From: an uncultured Saprospiraceae bacterium
Lineage (GTDB): Bacteria > Bacteroidota > Bacteroidia > Chitinophagales > Saprospiraceae
Direction of reading: 5' to 3'
Assembly: GCA_937973565.1 (NCBI GenBank)
Contig: CALJKQ010000301.1
Location: forward strand, 1 to 5,725
DNA: 5,725 bases
Shown here: in pieces, positions 1 to 5,707 of the stretch
How the letters are laid out: each line of letters starts with the position of its first letter
Position numbering within the stretch: position 1 is the first letter of the stretch
Made by a program: the position numbers and the translations under genes
The notes under the pieces: model-generated
What the model was told of the DNA's origin: nothing
Seen by the model: only the letters and a program-made list of their open reading frames with translations
Database searches by the model: none

Positions 1-1167
1 CATCAATATAGCCACCACTGCCAACCCTGCAATCACCAGGCGATTGGTAGTCTTTACTTTTACCACATCTTCCTTCCAACCGGCAAGGGGAGCAATGATG
101 TCATTGCTGATGGTGGTCGAAAGGGATTGTACAATGCCCTCCAGGGTCGACAAACCGGCTGAAATGAGGCCCAATACCACCAGAATACCTACACCCACCG
201 AGAATTTTTTAACCACATAGGTTGAAAGAATGCCGTCCATCTTAATGGCCTGACCATCGGCACTGAGGTCAGGAAACATCAATCGGGCGTAAAAGCCGGC
301 AAACAAAACGGCAAAAAACAAGGTCTCTACCACTATGGCTACTGTAAGGTATTTATTGACATCTTCATCCGATTTGAGCATCAGAGACCGGGTAATGATG
401 TGGGGCTGACACACGATGGCAATGCCCACGATAAAATTGCAAATCACTACTTCAAAAAAGTCTCTGAAAAGGGGGCTGGACGGATTAAAACTTTTGCTTA
501 GCTGGGGATCGATGGCGTTGATCTTATCCCAAAAGCCGGAAAGACCCTGCTCAAAATGAGTGCTGCCCGAACCTATGAGAATGATGGCTACTAGAATCAT
601 CAATAGCGCCTGGATGGTATTGGTATAAACCATGGAATTGGCTCCCCCAAACAAGGTATAGCCAAAGACAAAAACCACGATGGCCACCAGCACCAGGGTT
701 TCATCGGCCTGGAGCGAGCTGGCAATGACTTTGGTAAGCCCTACACAGATCAATACGATAAAAGTGATCAGTAGTAAGGATACAAACGCCATCAAGTACG
801 CCATGGCCTTGCTCTGATAACGCGTGCCCATCCACTGAGCCAGGGTGAGTGCTTTGACACTGGTGCCAAATTTTCGGAAACTTTTACTCAGGATGATGAG
901 AGAAATAAATAAGCCGACCGGTAAAACAATGGACATGGCCAAAAAGGCACTCCAGCCAAAAAAAGCAACAAAACCGGGATTGATGATAAAGGTAGCGGCG
1001 CTGGTAATACTGGCTGCGAGCGACAAGCCCACGAGGGTGGGAGAGAAGCCCTTGCCCACGGCAAAGTCCTGGATGTTTTTGGTGTGTCTGGCGCCACGAA
1101 ATACAATGTAAATCGTCACGGCCATGTATAAGACCAATAGGGTTAGTGTGGCTTGTGCAAAATCCAT
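1..1167 (-). CDS. Sodium:solute symporter, SSS family (PutP/PanF-like), C-terminal part outside window
   Basis: Inner-membrane secondary transporter expected to couple Na+ entry to uptake of a small solute; the substrate cannot be told. I translated the minus strand by hand: 389 residues from ATG 1165-1167, open to the window edge, against roughly 480-550 residues for the family. About ten hydrophobic segments are visible (near 7-24, 47-67, 72-94, 121-143, 157-174, 183-201, 237-256, 275-297, 323-347 and from 376). Family marks are the AASITSAATF stretch (51-60) in the second segment, YTNTIQALLM (181-190), QPHIITRSLM (254-263, like the QPH motif of PutP), and SAGLSTLEG with S340-T341, which correspond to the Na2-site Ser/Thr pair of PutP. 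The Asp of PutP's second helix (D55) aligns with Ile54, so proline is an unlikely substrate. M15 is an alternative start, but the first ATG keeps the whole first helix. No Shine-Dalgarno is seen. The gene is divergent from fabG. Confidence 0.9.
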   Translation of the reverse strand, partial: MDFAQATLTLLVLYMAVTIYIVFRGARHTKNIQDFAVGKGFSPTLVGLSLAASITSAATFIINPGFVAFFGWSAFLAMSIVLPVGLFISLIILSKSFRKFGTSVKALTLAQWMGTRYQSKAMAYLMAFVSLLLITFIVLICVGLTKVIASSLQADETLVLVAIVVFVFGYTLFGGANSMVYTNTIQALLMILVAIILIGSGSTHFEQGLSGFWDKINAIDPQLSKSFNPSSPLFRDFFEVVICNFIVGIAIVCQPHIITRSLMLKSDEDVNKYLTVAIVVETLFFAVLFAGFYARLMFPDLSADGQAIKMDGILSTYVVKKFSVGVGILVVLGLISAGLSTLEGIVQSLSTTISNDIIAPLAGWKEDVVKVKTTNRLVIAGLAVVAILM

Positions 1168-1195
1168 AGTGGATATTTTCAAGGCTAATATCTTA

Positions 1196-1220
1196 CACAA
1201 TTAGCATATAAAATGGCAAA
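1196..1220 (-). promoter_or_regulatory. Weak candidate promoter for the symporter gene
   Basis: On the minus strand, TTTG (plus-strand 1217-1220) is followed after 13 bases by TAATTGTG (1196-1203), a 7 of 8 match to the Bacteroidetes -7 element TAnnTTTG. The spacing is shorter than the usual 17-21. The start site would leave a leader of roughly 20 bases before ATG at 1167. In DNA this AT-rich the match could be accidental. Confidence 0.2.
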
Positions 1221-1349
1221 ATATTTAAAATAATTATGCGACTATATTGTAGTATATGTACATAAATAGCATAATATCAATATATTAAAGTATTTATTTA
1301 AGATATGACAATTTCGATATATTTCCTTTTTTAAATTAATTTAATAACG

Positions 1350-1376
1350 TTTTAACCATCATTCTGCCTATTTTTG
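1350..1376 (+). promoter_or_regulatory. Candidate Bacteroidetes-type promoter for fabG
   Basis: TATTTTTG at 1369-1376 is a full match to the Bacteroidetes primary-sigma -7 consensus TAnnTTTG. A T-rich TTTT at 1350-1353 could serve as the -33 element, but its last base does not match TTTG and the 15-base spacer is shorter than typical. Transcription would begin near 1382, leaving a leader of about 33 bases before the ATG at 1416. A TATAAT also occurs at 1390-1395, without a well placed -35 box. Confidence 0.4.
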
Positions 1377-1415
1377 TCCATTAATCAGGTATAATCCACA
1401 TTAAATTTTAATAGT

Positions 1416-2159
1416 ATGAGATCTTTAGAAGGAAAAGTAGCCATAGTCACAGGAGGTTCATCCGGTTTGGGAAAAGCTACACTCCAGAAATTTGCTGAAC
1501 AGGGAGCCATTGTTATAAACTGGGATGTCAATGAAGAAAGGGGCCAGGCCCTCGCAGCCTCTTTTACCAGGGATGGACACACAGCTGCTTTTTTTCACGT
1601 AGATACTTCCAATGCCGATGCGGTGAGGGATGCCGCCTTCCAGGTCATTGCAAAATTTGGAAAAATCGACATACTGGTCAACAATGCCGGTATCACACGT
1701 GATGCAACCTTACTCAAAATGACCGATGAGCAGTGGCAACAGGTGATTAATATAAACCTCACCGGTGTTTACAACTGTACCCGAGCTGTTGCTCCCTATA
1801 TGGTGGAGAAAGGATACGGCAGAATCATTAGCATTTCCTCCGTAGTAGGCCTGTATGGCAACTTTGGCCAAACCAACTATGCTGCTGCCAAAGCCGGCGT
1901 GATTGGCATGACCCAAACCTGGGCCAAGGAGTTGGGTCGCAAAGGAGTGACGGCCAATGCAGTGGCACCGGGCTTCATCCATACCGAAATCTTAGATGCA
2001 ATGCCTGCGGAAGTCCTCGATAAAATGAAAGCCAAAGTGCCGCTGCAACGCCTTGGCAAGCCCGAAGAAATAGCGGCTGTCAATGCCTTCCTGGCTTCTG
2101 ACGATGCGGCTTACATCAATGGCGCTGTCATCAGTGTGGATGGAGGTATTACCCTGTAA
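1416..2159 (+). CDS. fabG: 3-oxoacyl-[ACP] reductase FabG-type short-chain dehydrogenase
   Basis: Cytosolic SDR-family enzyme of 247 residues, the normal FabG length, expected to reduce 3-oxoacyl thioesters to 3-hydroxyacyl thioesters in fatty acid synthesis. Visible marks are the Rossmann glycine motif TGGSSGLG (12-19), D63 after the third strand, the NNAG motif (89-92), the FabG-like ITRD segment (93-96), and the catalytic set N114, S142, Y155 and K159 with the same spacings as E. coli FabG. The C-terminal PLQRLGKPEEIA and VDGG segments are also typical. Asp37 sits at the end of the second strand, a position where an acidic residue usually favours NAD(H) over NADP(H); this is an inference. 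The GQTNYAAAKAG segment is shared with acetoacetyl-CoA reductases (PhaB), so a role with CoA substrates is possible. The leader lacks a Shine-Dalgarno. The stop is 9 bases before the next gene, suggesting an operon. Confidence 0.93.
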   Translation: MRSLEGKVAIVTGGSSGLGKATLQKFAEQGAIVINWDVNEERGQALAASFTRDGHTAAFFHVDTSNADAVRDAAFQVIAKFGKIDILVNNAGITRDATLLKMTDEQWQQVININLTGVYNCTRAVAPYMVEKGYGRIISISSVVGLYGNFGQTNYAAAKAGVIGMTQTWAKELGRKGVTANAVAPGFIHTEILDAMPAEVLDKMKAKVPLQRLGKPEEIAAVNAFLASDDAAYINGAVISVDGGITL

Positions 2160-2168
2160 GTTGCCAAC

Positions 2169-3608
2169 GTGAAGGTCAAACTTACCCGCTTTTCTGACTT
2201 TGCCCAAAGTTTGCTCCCTCTCGAGGCAAGCTTCCTTGAAGGGCGCCGACGATTTGAAGATGCTGAGAAAATCCACATCCTCGATCAGCTCGTTGCTGTG
2301 GCCAAAGGAGAATCCAATACCGACTGTTTTGATCCCACCGTTGATAAACGAAAATACAGCTATGTCAAAAACTGGTGCGAAGACCTGCTGCAAAGCCTGG
2401 ACGTAGATGAGAATCTGGAAAAACTTATGGAGTGGGAACACCTCATCCTCACCGACCGCATTTCGCTGGCCGATGAAAAAGCTTTGATCAAACGCATCCT
2501 CAAAACCGAGCCTTCTGATTTCAACTTTATCAAAATTTACGAGACTGGCCGGTCCTACCGCCACTATCTTCAGATCCGACTTCGTTACAAAGACTATCAA
2601 CTGGTCCATCAGTTTTTGACAAAATATCGAACTGACTATGAATTTTCGCGACTGGTCAACGACAAGCTGCATGAAGCCACGCACGAGATCATTTCTGACT
2701 ACAGCCATAAACAAAATGCCAATTATGCCGATTCTTTTCCCTGGCTCAGGTCGCTCTTTTACAATGAAAACCTCGATGGCTACAACCGCCTCCTGGCCTG
2801 GATCCGCATGGTTTTTATTGCCCATAACAAACGTGCTTACGATATGCTTGGCGGTATGTTTGATTATTTCGAACAACTCGTCAAGGAAGGTAAGCTGTAT
2901 TCCCGAAGGATTGTAACCAACTTTTACAGTCAATACTTGCTTTACTACGCTTCTATCCAGGATTTCCAGCGCGCCGCAGCTTGTGGCTATCTTTCCATCA
3001 AAGAAGTCAACAACGACTATCTTTACTACATCAACAATTTGGCTGCCGTTTTACTAAGGACAGGCAGAGCCAATGAAGCTTTGTCCATCCTGAAGACATC
3101 AGCTCCAATGGCCAAAAATGCACTCAACCAGCACAATAAAATCGGTCATGCCGCTTACACCATCTTCGCCCTCATAGACACCGATAGAGCCAAACAAGCC
3201 GAAAATCATGCCTTCGTTTTTATAACTGCCTTCAAAAAAGAAATCTTCGAACACCGATGGCACCTGTTTTTTACGGCTTATTTTAAGGCTATGCTCGTCA
3301 ATGCCAATTACCGGGGCGTCATAAAAGCCTGGTCAATCTATAAACTCGGAGACCGCGACAGCCAATACACACAAAGTCCCAACTATGCCCCATCACTCCC
3401 CTGGATGTACTATCTCGCTATGTATAAAAAAGAGGAGCTTGACCTAAATGCCCTGCAAATACAATTGAAAGCCCTTGCCCACCAGGAAACTACCTTCTAT
3501 CATGCCATGAACCGCACAGACCTCTGGGAATTGAGCCGGTCCATCCTCAAACACGATTTTGCCAAACTCGGATTTACAGAAAACATACCTACAAATTCTA
3601 AACAATAG
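2169..3608 (+). CDS. Uncharacterised 479-residue helical, TPR-like protein
   Basis: I do not recognise a characterised family. The protein has no signal peptide or membrane segment and looks cytosolic and mostly helical, rich in Tyr, Leu, Lys and aromatic pairs. Residues about 252-284 and 285-316 read as two consecutive TPR-like helix pairs (small residues followed by the NNLAAVLLRTGRANEALSIL pattern), and the rest could form a longer alpha-solenoid. Such proteins usually act as protein-binding scaffolds; nothing catalytic is visible. The start is GTG at 2169, since the fabG TAA lies in the same frame four codons upstream and the first internal Met is residue 87; a TTG at 2211 is another option. 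No Shine-Dalgarno precedes it. Tight spacing implies co-transcription, and perhaps coupled translation, with fabG. A long antisense frame over its first half is a shadow. I am sure that it is coding, not of its role. Confidence 0.85.
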   Translation: MKVKLTRFSDFAQSLLPLEASFLEGRRRFEDAEKIHILDQLVAVAKGESNTDCFDPTVDKRKYSYVKNWCEDLLQSLDVDENLEKLMEWEHLILTDRISLADEKALIKRILKTEPSDFNFIKIYETGRSYRHYLQIRLRYKDYQLVHQFLTKYRTDYEFSRLVNDKLHEATHEIISDYSHKQNANYADSFPWLRSLFYNENLDGYNRLLAWIRMVFIAHNKRAYDMLGGMFDYFEQLVKEGKLYSRRIVTNFYSQYLLYYASIQDFQRAAACGYLSIKEVNNDYLYYINNLAAVLLRTGRANEALSILKTSAPMAKNALNQHNKIGHAAYTIFALIDTDRAKQAENHAFVFITAFKKEIFEHRWHLFFTAYFKAMLVNANYRGVIKAWSIYKLGDRDSQYTQSPNYAPSLPWMYYLAMYKKEELDLNALQIQLKALAHQETTFYHAMNRTDLWELSRSILKHDFAKLGFTENIPTNSKQ

Positions 3609-3652
3609 ATCTTAGAGAAAATTCATTTTTTTGGCAAAGCTAAAACCGTTCC

Positions 3653-3918
3653 GTCATCCTAAGCCGCAAGACCATTTCCCTAGGGCAAAGCCGTATTGCC
3701 CTAAGCACGCAGTGCGTATTGTCCTGAGCACGCAGTGCGTATTGTCCTAAGGCAAAGTCGTATTGTCCTAAGGCACAGCCGTATTGCCCTAAGCACGCAG
3801 TGCGTATTGCCCTAAGCACGCAGTGCGTATTGCCCTAAGCGCAGCGTATTGCCCTAAGCACGAAGTGCGCATTGCCCCAACCGCAGCGCATTGCAAAATA
3901 TTCCCTATCATTGCAAAA
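3653..3918 (+). repeat. Tandem array of short units, each with a variable mini-hairpin
   Basis: This fills most of the gap between the 479-residue gene and pabB (3609-3928), which shows no credible gene. Clear units start at 3693, 3716, 3739, 3760, 3781, 3804, 3827, 3846 and 3869, with lengths of 19, 21 or 23 bases; more degenerate copies lie at 3653-3692 and 3888-3918. Each unit is a nearly constant 12-base part (GTATTGYCCTAA) plus a small palindrome: GCAC-GCA-GTGC in four units, GCAC-GAA-GTGC, GGC-AAA-GTC, GGC-ACA-GCC, GC-GCA-GC, and GGC-AAA-GCC at 3684-3692. Stems change while mostly keeping pairing. The unit at 3869 has lost its stem. Two copies of CATTGCAAAA (3889-3898 and 3909-3918) continue the pattern towards pabB. 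A T-run at 3626-3632 follows the upstream gene but has no strong hairpin before it. Function unknown. Confidence 0.9.
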
Positions 3919-3928
3919 ACTTTTTGTT

Positions 3929-4891
3929 GTGTCGTGGATCAGCCAAATGAATGCCCTGGGCGCAGAAAGGAAGCCTTTTTTCTTTCTCATCAGCTTTGAT
4001 AAAAGCAAGGCAGCCATATTTAAGGCAGAGGAAGTTCCCTCCGATTGGCGGTTCAAAATCAGAGGCCACCGTCACGAAAACCACGATGGCGCAACCATGC
4101 CACCGCTTACCCATTTTGAATCCTCACCCATTTCCTTTGATCAATACAATCGTGCTTTCGAACAGGTCTTGGCCCGCATCAACTACGGCGATTCTTACCT
4201 TGTCAACCTCACTTTTCCAACCCCCATCACCACCAATCTCGACCTTCGCCAGATATATGGCCACGCACACGCTAAATACAAGCTGCTGGTGCCTGATAAG
4301 TTTGTGGTCTTCTCCCCGGAGTGTTTTGTGCGTATCGAAGAAGATTACATCTACTCCTATCCCATGAAAGGCACCATCGACGCCCATCTGCCCAATGCCG
4401 CAGAAACGCTGCTCAACGACGAGAAAGAACAATCCGAACACTACACCATCGTCGACCTCATCCGCAACGACCTGAGCCAGGTAGCAACCGAAGTGAGACT
4501 CACCCGTTTTCGGGAGATCGATACCATCCACACCCACCACAAAACCCTGCTCCAGACCAGCAGCGAGATTCGTGGCAAACTTAGCCCCGATTACCACAGC
4601 CACCTGGGAGATATCTTCGATGCCCTGCTACCGGCGGGTTCCATCAGTGGAGCGCCCAAAGTAGAAACCCTTGATATCATAGCCAGCGCCGAAATTGACA
4701 ATCGCGGTTATTACACCGGCGTCTTCGGCTACTACGATGGTCACAGCCTCGACAGTGCCGTTGCCATTCGATTTATTGAGTCCACATCCAAGGGCCTGGT
4801 GTACCGCAGCGGCGGCGGCATCACCGCCATGAGCGACGCCATCTCCGAATACAACGAAATGATCCAAAAAGTCTATGTACCCCTGGGTTGA
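3929..4891 (+). CDS. pabB: Aminodeoxychorismate synthase component I (short PabB)
   Basis: Chorismate-binding enzyme that aminates chorismate to 4-amino-4-deoxychorismate, the first step from chorismate to PABA and folate. About 320 residues, lacking the N-terminal region of roughly 130-150 residues found in classical PabB/TrpE. Numbered from the GTG at 3929, the visible motifs are GDSYLVNLT (87-95), SPE (129-131), YPMKGT (144-149) with K147, EHYTIVDLIRNDL (170-182), LPAGSISGAPK (234-244), GYYTGVFGYY (260-269), GGGIT (295-299) and EYNEM (307-311). K147 matches the PabB lysine of the PIKGT motif, where anthranilate synthases have Ala, so PabB is favoured over TrpE. The start is uncertain: TTG 3872 or 3911, GTG 3929 or ATG 3947 are in frame. 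I chose GTG 3929 because the family has a short helix before the MNxLG segment; ATG 3947 has a GGA 8 bases upstream and is also plausible. No PabA partner is nearby. Overlaps pabC by 17 bases. Confidence 0.92.
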   Translation: MSWISQMNALGAERKPFFFLISFDKSKAAIFKAEEVPSDWRFKIRGHRHENHDGATMPPLTHFESSPISFDQYNRAFEQVLARINYGDSYLVNLTFPTPITTNLDLRQIYGHAHAKYKLLVPDKFVVFSPECFVRIEEDYIYSYPMKGTIDAHLPNAAETLLNDEKEQSEHYTIVDLIRNDLSQVATEVRLTRFREIDTIHTHHKTLLQTSSEIRGKLSPDYHSHLGDIFDALLPAGSISGAPKVETLDIIASAEIDNRGYYTGVFGYYDGHSLDSAVAIRFIESTSKGLVYRSGGGITAMSDAISEYNEMIQKVYVPLG

Positions 4892-5495
4892 AACCATATG
4901 GATCCACAAGGGTAGGGTACAAAATCTCCCCTACCACCAACGTCGATTCGATGCCACCCGCCATGCCCATTTTCAGTTTGTATCCAATATTGATTTATCA
5001 CCCCTCATCTCCCGCCACCACGCAGCGTCAGACATCAAATGCCGCATCCTATACACAGATACCATTCAAGACATCCAATACACCCTCTACGAATGGCACC
5101 CCATCCATACCCTCGCCATCCTAGAGCACAACACCATCCACTACCCCTACAAATCCACCCACCGCCCAGACCTGGACAACCTCTACGCCCAACGTGGCAA
5201 CGCCGACGAAATCCTCATCCTCCGCAACGGCCTCTTCACCGATGCTTATTACTACAACCTCGTCTTCCAAAACAAAGAGGGCCTCTTCACCCCCAAAACC
5301 CCCTTACTCCCCGGCACCATGCGCCAAAAACTCCTTGACAAAGGGGTCATCCAAGTCAGGGATATATCCATTGATGATCTTCGTGATTACGATACGGTTT
5401 GTCTGATCAATGCGTTTAACCCTTTATGGAGTCAATTACAAATTACACGATTACGAATTACGAATTGCGCGATTACGAATGCAAATTTGGAATGA
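4875..5495 (+). CDS. pabC: Aminotransferase class IV, probable aminodeoxychorismate lyase (PabC-like)
   Basis: PLP fold-type IV enzyme, 206 residues, expected to release pyruvate from aminodeoxychorismate to give PABA; adjacency to pabB supports this over branched-chain or D-amino-acid transaminase. It is shorter than E. coli PabC (about 270). Visible features are the VETIWIHKGRVQNLPYHQRR start (5-24), the probable PLP lysine K93 in PYKSTHR, NGLFTD (118-123) with Asp123 at the position of the PLP ring-binding acidic residue, N128, and TPKTPLLPGTMRQ (139-151) for phosphate and substrate contacts. ATG 4875 lies 17 bases inside pabB, implying coupled translation. Residues about 186-206 (from 5430) are encoded by ATTACGA-like repeats and look like an acquired tail beyond the natural end at LINAFNPLW. 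Base use is odd: over 5041-5340 I count about 127 C and 36 G. Confidence 0.85.
   Translation: MYPWVETIWIHKGRVQNLPYHQRRFDATRHAHFQFVSNIDLSPLISRHHAASDIKCRILYTDTIQDIQYTLYEWHPIHTLAILEHNTIHYPYKSTHRPDLDNLYAQRGNADEILILRNGLFTDAYYYNLVFQNKEGLFTPKTPLLPGTMRQKLLDKGVIQVRDISIDDLRDYDTVCLINAFNPLWSQLQITRLRITNCAITNANLE
5435..5480 (+). repeat. Degenerate ATTACGA heptamer repeat over the pabC 3' end
   Basis: Successive units are ATTACAA (5435-5441), ATTACACG (5442-5449), ATTACGA (5450-5456), ATTACGA (5457-5463), ATTGCGCG (5464-5471) and ATTACGA (5472-5478). Composition switches here from C-rich coding DNA to AT-rich DNA. Repeats of this kind are, from my general knowledge, frequent between genes of Bacteroidota; here the pabC frame reads through them. 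Confidence 0.8.
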
Positions 5496-5504
5496 TCAAT
5501 TTGC
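5481..5504 (+). terminator. Short inverted repeat spanning the pabC stop, weak terminator candidate
   Basis: GCAAATT (5481-5487) and AATTTGC (5498-5504) are perfect 7-base inverted arms around a 10-base loop that contains the pabC TGA (5493-5495). The sequence after it is only AATTTT, not a proper U-tract, and the stem is AT-rich. GCAAATTTGG and GCAATTTTGG (5481 and 5503) are also near direct repeats, so this may simply be repeat debris. Confidence 0.25.
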
Positions 5505-5707
5505 AATTTTGGTAACTGGCAATTGAGGGCCTTAGCCATCGGCCAAAGACGGCTTGTGAAGCTGATGTCAGAATTGGATTTGAACAGTAAAGAAGAAGGC
5601 ATGTCACAAAGCACTGAAACTTATCATCTTAATGTTGGGTTATTTAATTTTGAATAATGAAGGGGTTGTCATTTTTTACTATTTACTTAAAATAAGGGTT
5701 CATTATT
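5496..5707. other. Intergenic stretch after pabC, no supported gene
   Basis: AT-rich DNA of 212 bases. The pabC frame stays open for 53 codons after its TGA, to TAA at 5655-5657, but no family is recognisable and it contains repeat-like CAATTTTGG and GGCAATTGA words. A small imperfect hairpin (5535-5553, GCCATC/GACGGC with one mismatch) has no T-run after it. Near the end TTGTCA (5666-5671) and TAAAAT (5688-5693) with a 16-base spacer resemble a sigma-70 promoter, but that type is not the norm in Bacteroidota. Confidence 0.5.

Larger units (their letters stand above)
1168..1415. promoter_or_regulatory. AT-rich divergent intergenic region
   Basis: Spacer of 248 bases between the leftward symporter and rightward fabG. 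It must hold the promoters of both. A hand count of 1201-1380 gives 36 G+C in 180 bases (20%), far below the flanking genes. It contains a perfect 10-base palindrome, TATGTACATA, at 1255-1264, which could be a regulator site but may be chance in such AT-rich DNA. No reading frame of note is present. Confidence 0.6.

Noticed and set aside
845..1111. Plus-strand frame of 88 codons
   Set aside because: Lies within the symporter's first helices on the minus strand, which show clear SSS-family motifs.
1992..2933. Antisense frame of 313 codons over the end of fabG and the first half of the 479-residue gene
   Set aside because: Mirror of real codons on the other strand. It crosses the fabG 3' end, has no recognisable motifs, and the plus-strand genes are convincing.
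3611..3632. Rho-independent terminator after the 479-residue gene
   Set aside because: There is a run of seven T, but only weak, very short complementarity before it and no stable GC stem.
3653..3918. CRISPR array
   Set aside because: Units are 19-23 bases, directly adjacent, with no unique spacers, and the variable part is a palindrome rather than foreign sequence. No cas genes are present.
4124..4603. Antisense frame of 159 codons inside pabB (and another at 4628-4909)
   Set aside because: Both are shadows of strongly conserved PabB motifs on the plus strand.
5039..5338. Plus-strand frame of 99 codons, rich in Pro, His and Arg
   Set aside because: An artefact of the C-rich composition of pabC, which is read in another frame with recognisable fold-IV motifs.
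5535..5553. Terminator hairpin GCCATC/GACGGC after pabC
   Set aside because: Contains a mismatch and is not followed by a T-run.
5432..5614. Minus-strand frame of 60 codons at the end of pabC
   Set aside because: Built largely from the complement of the ATTACGA and CAATT-type repeats; no conserved features.
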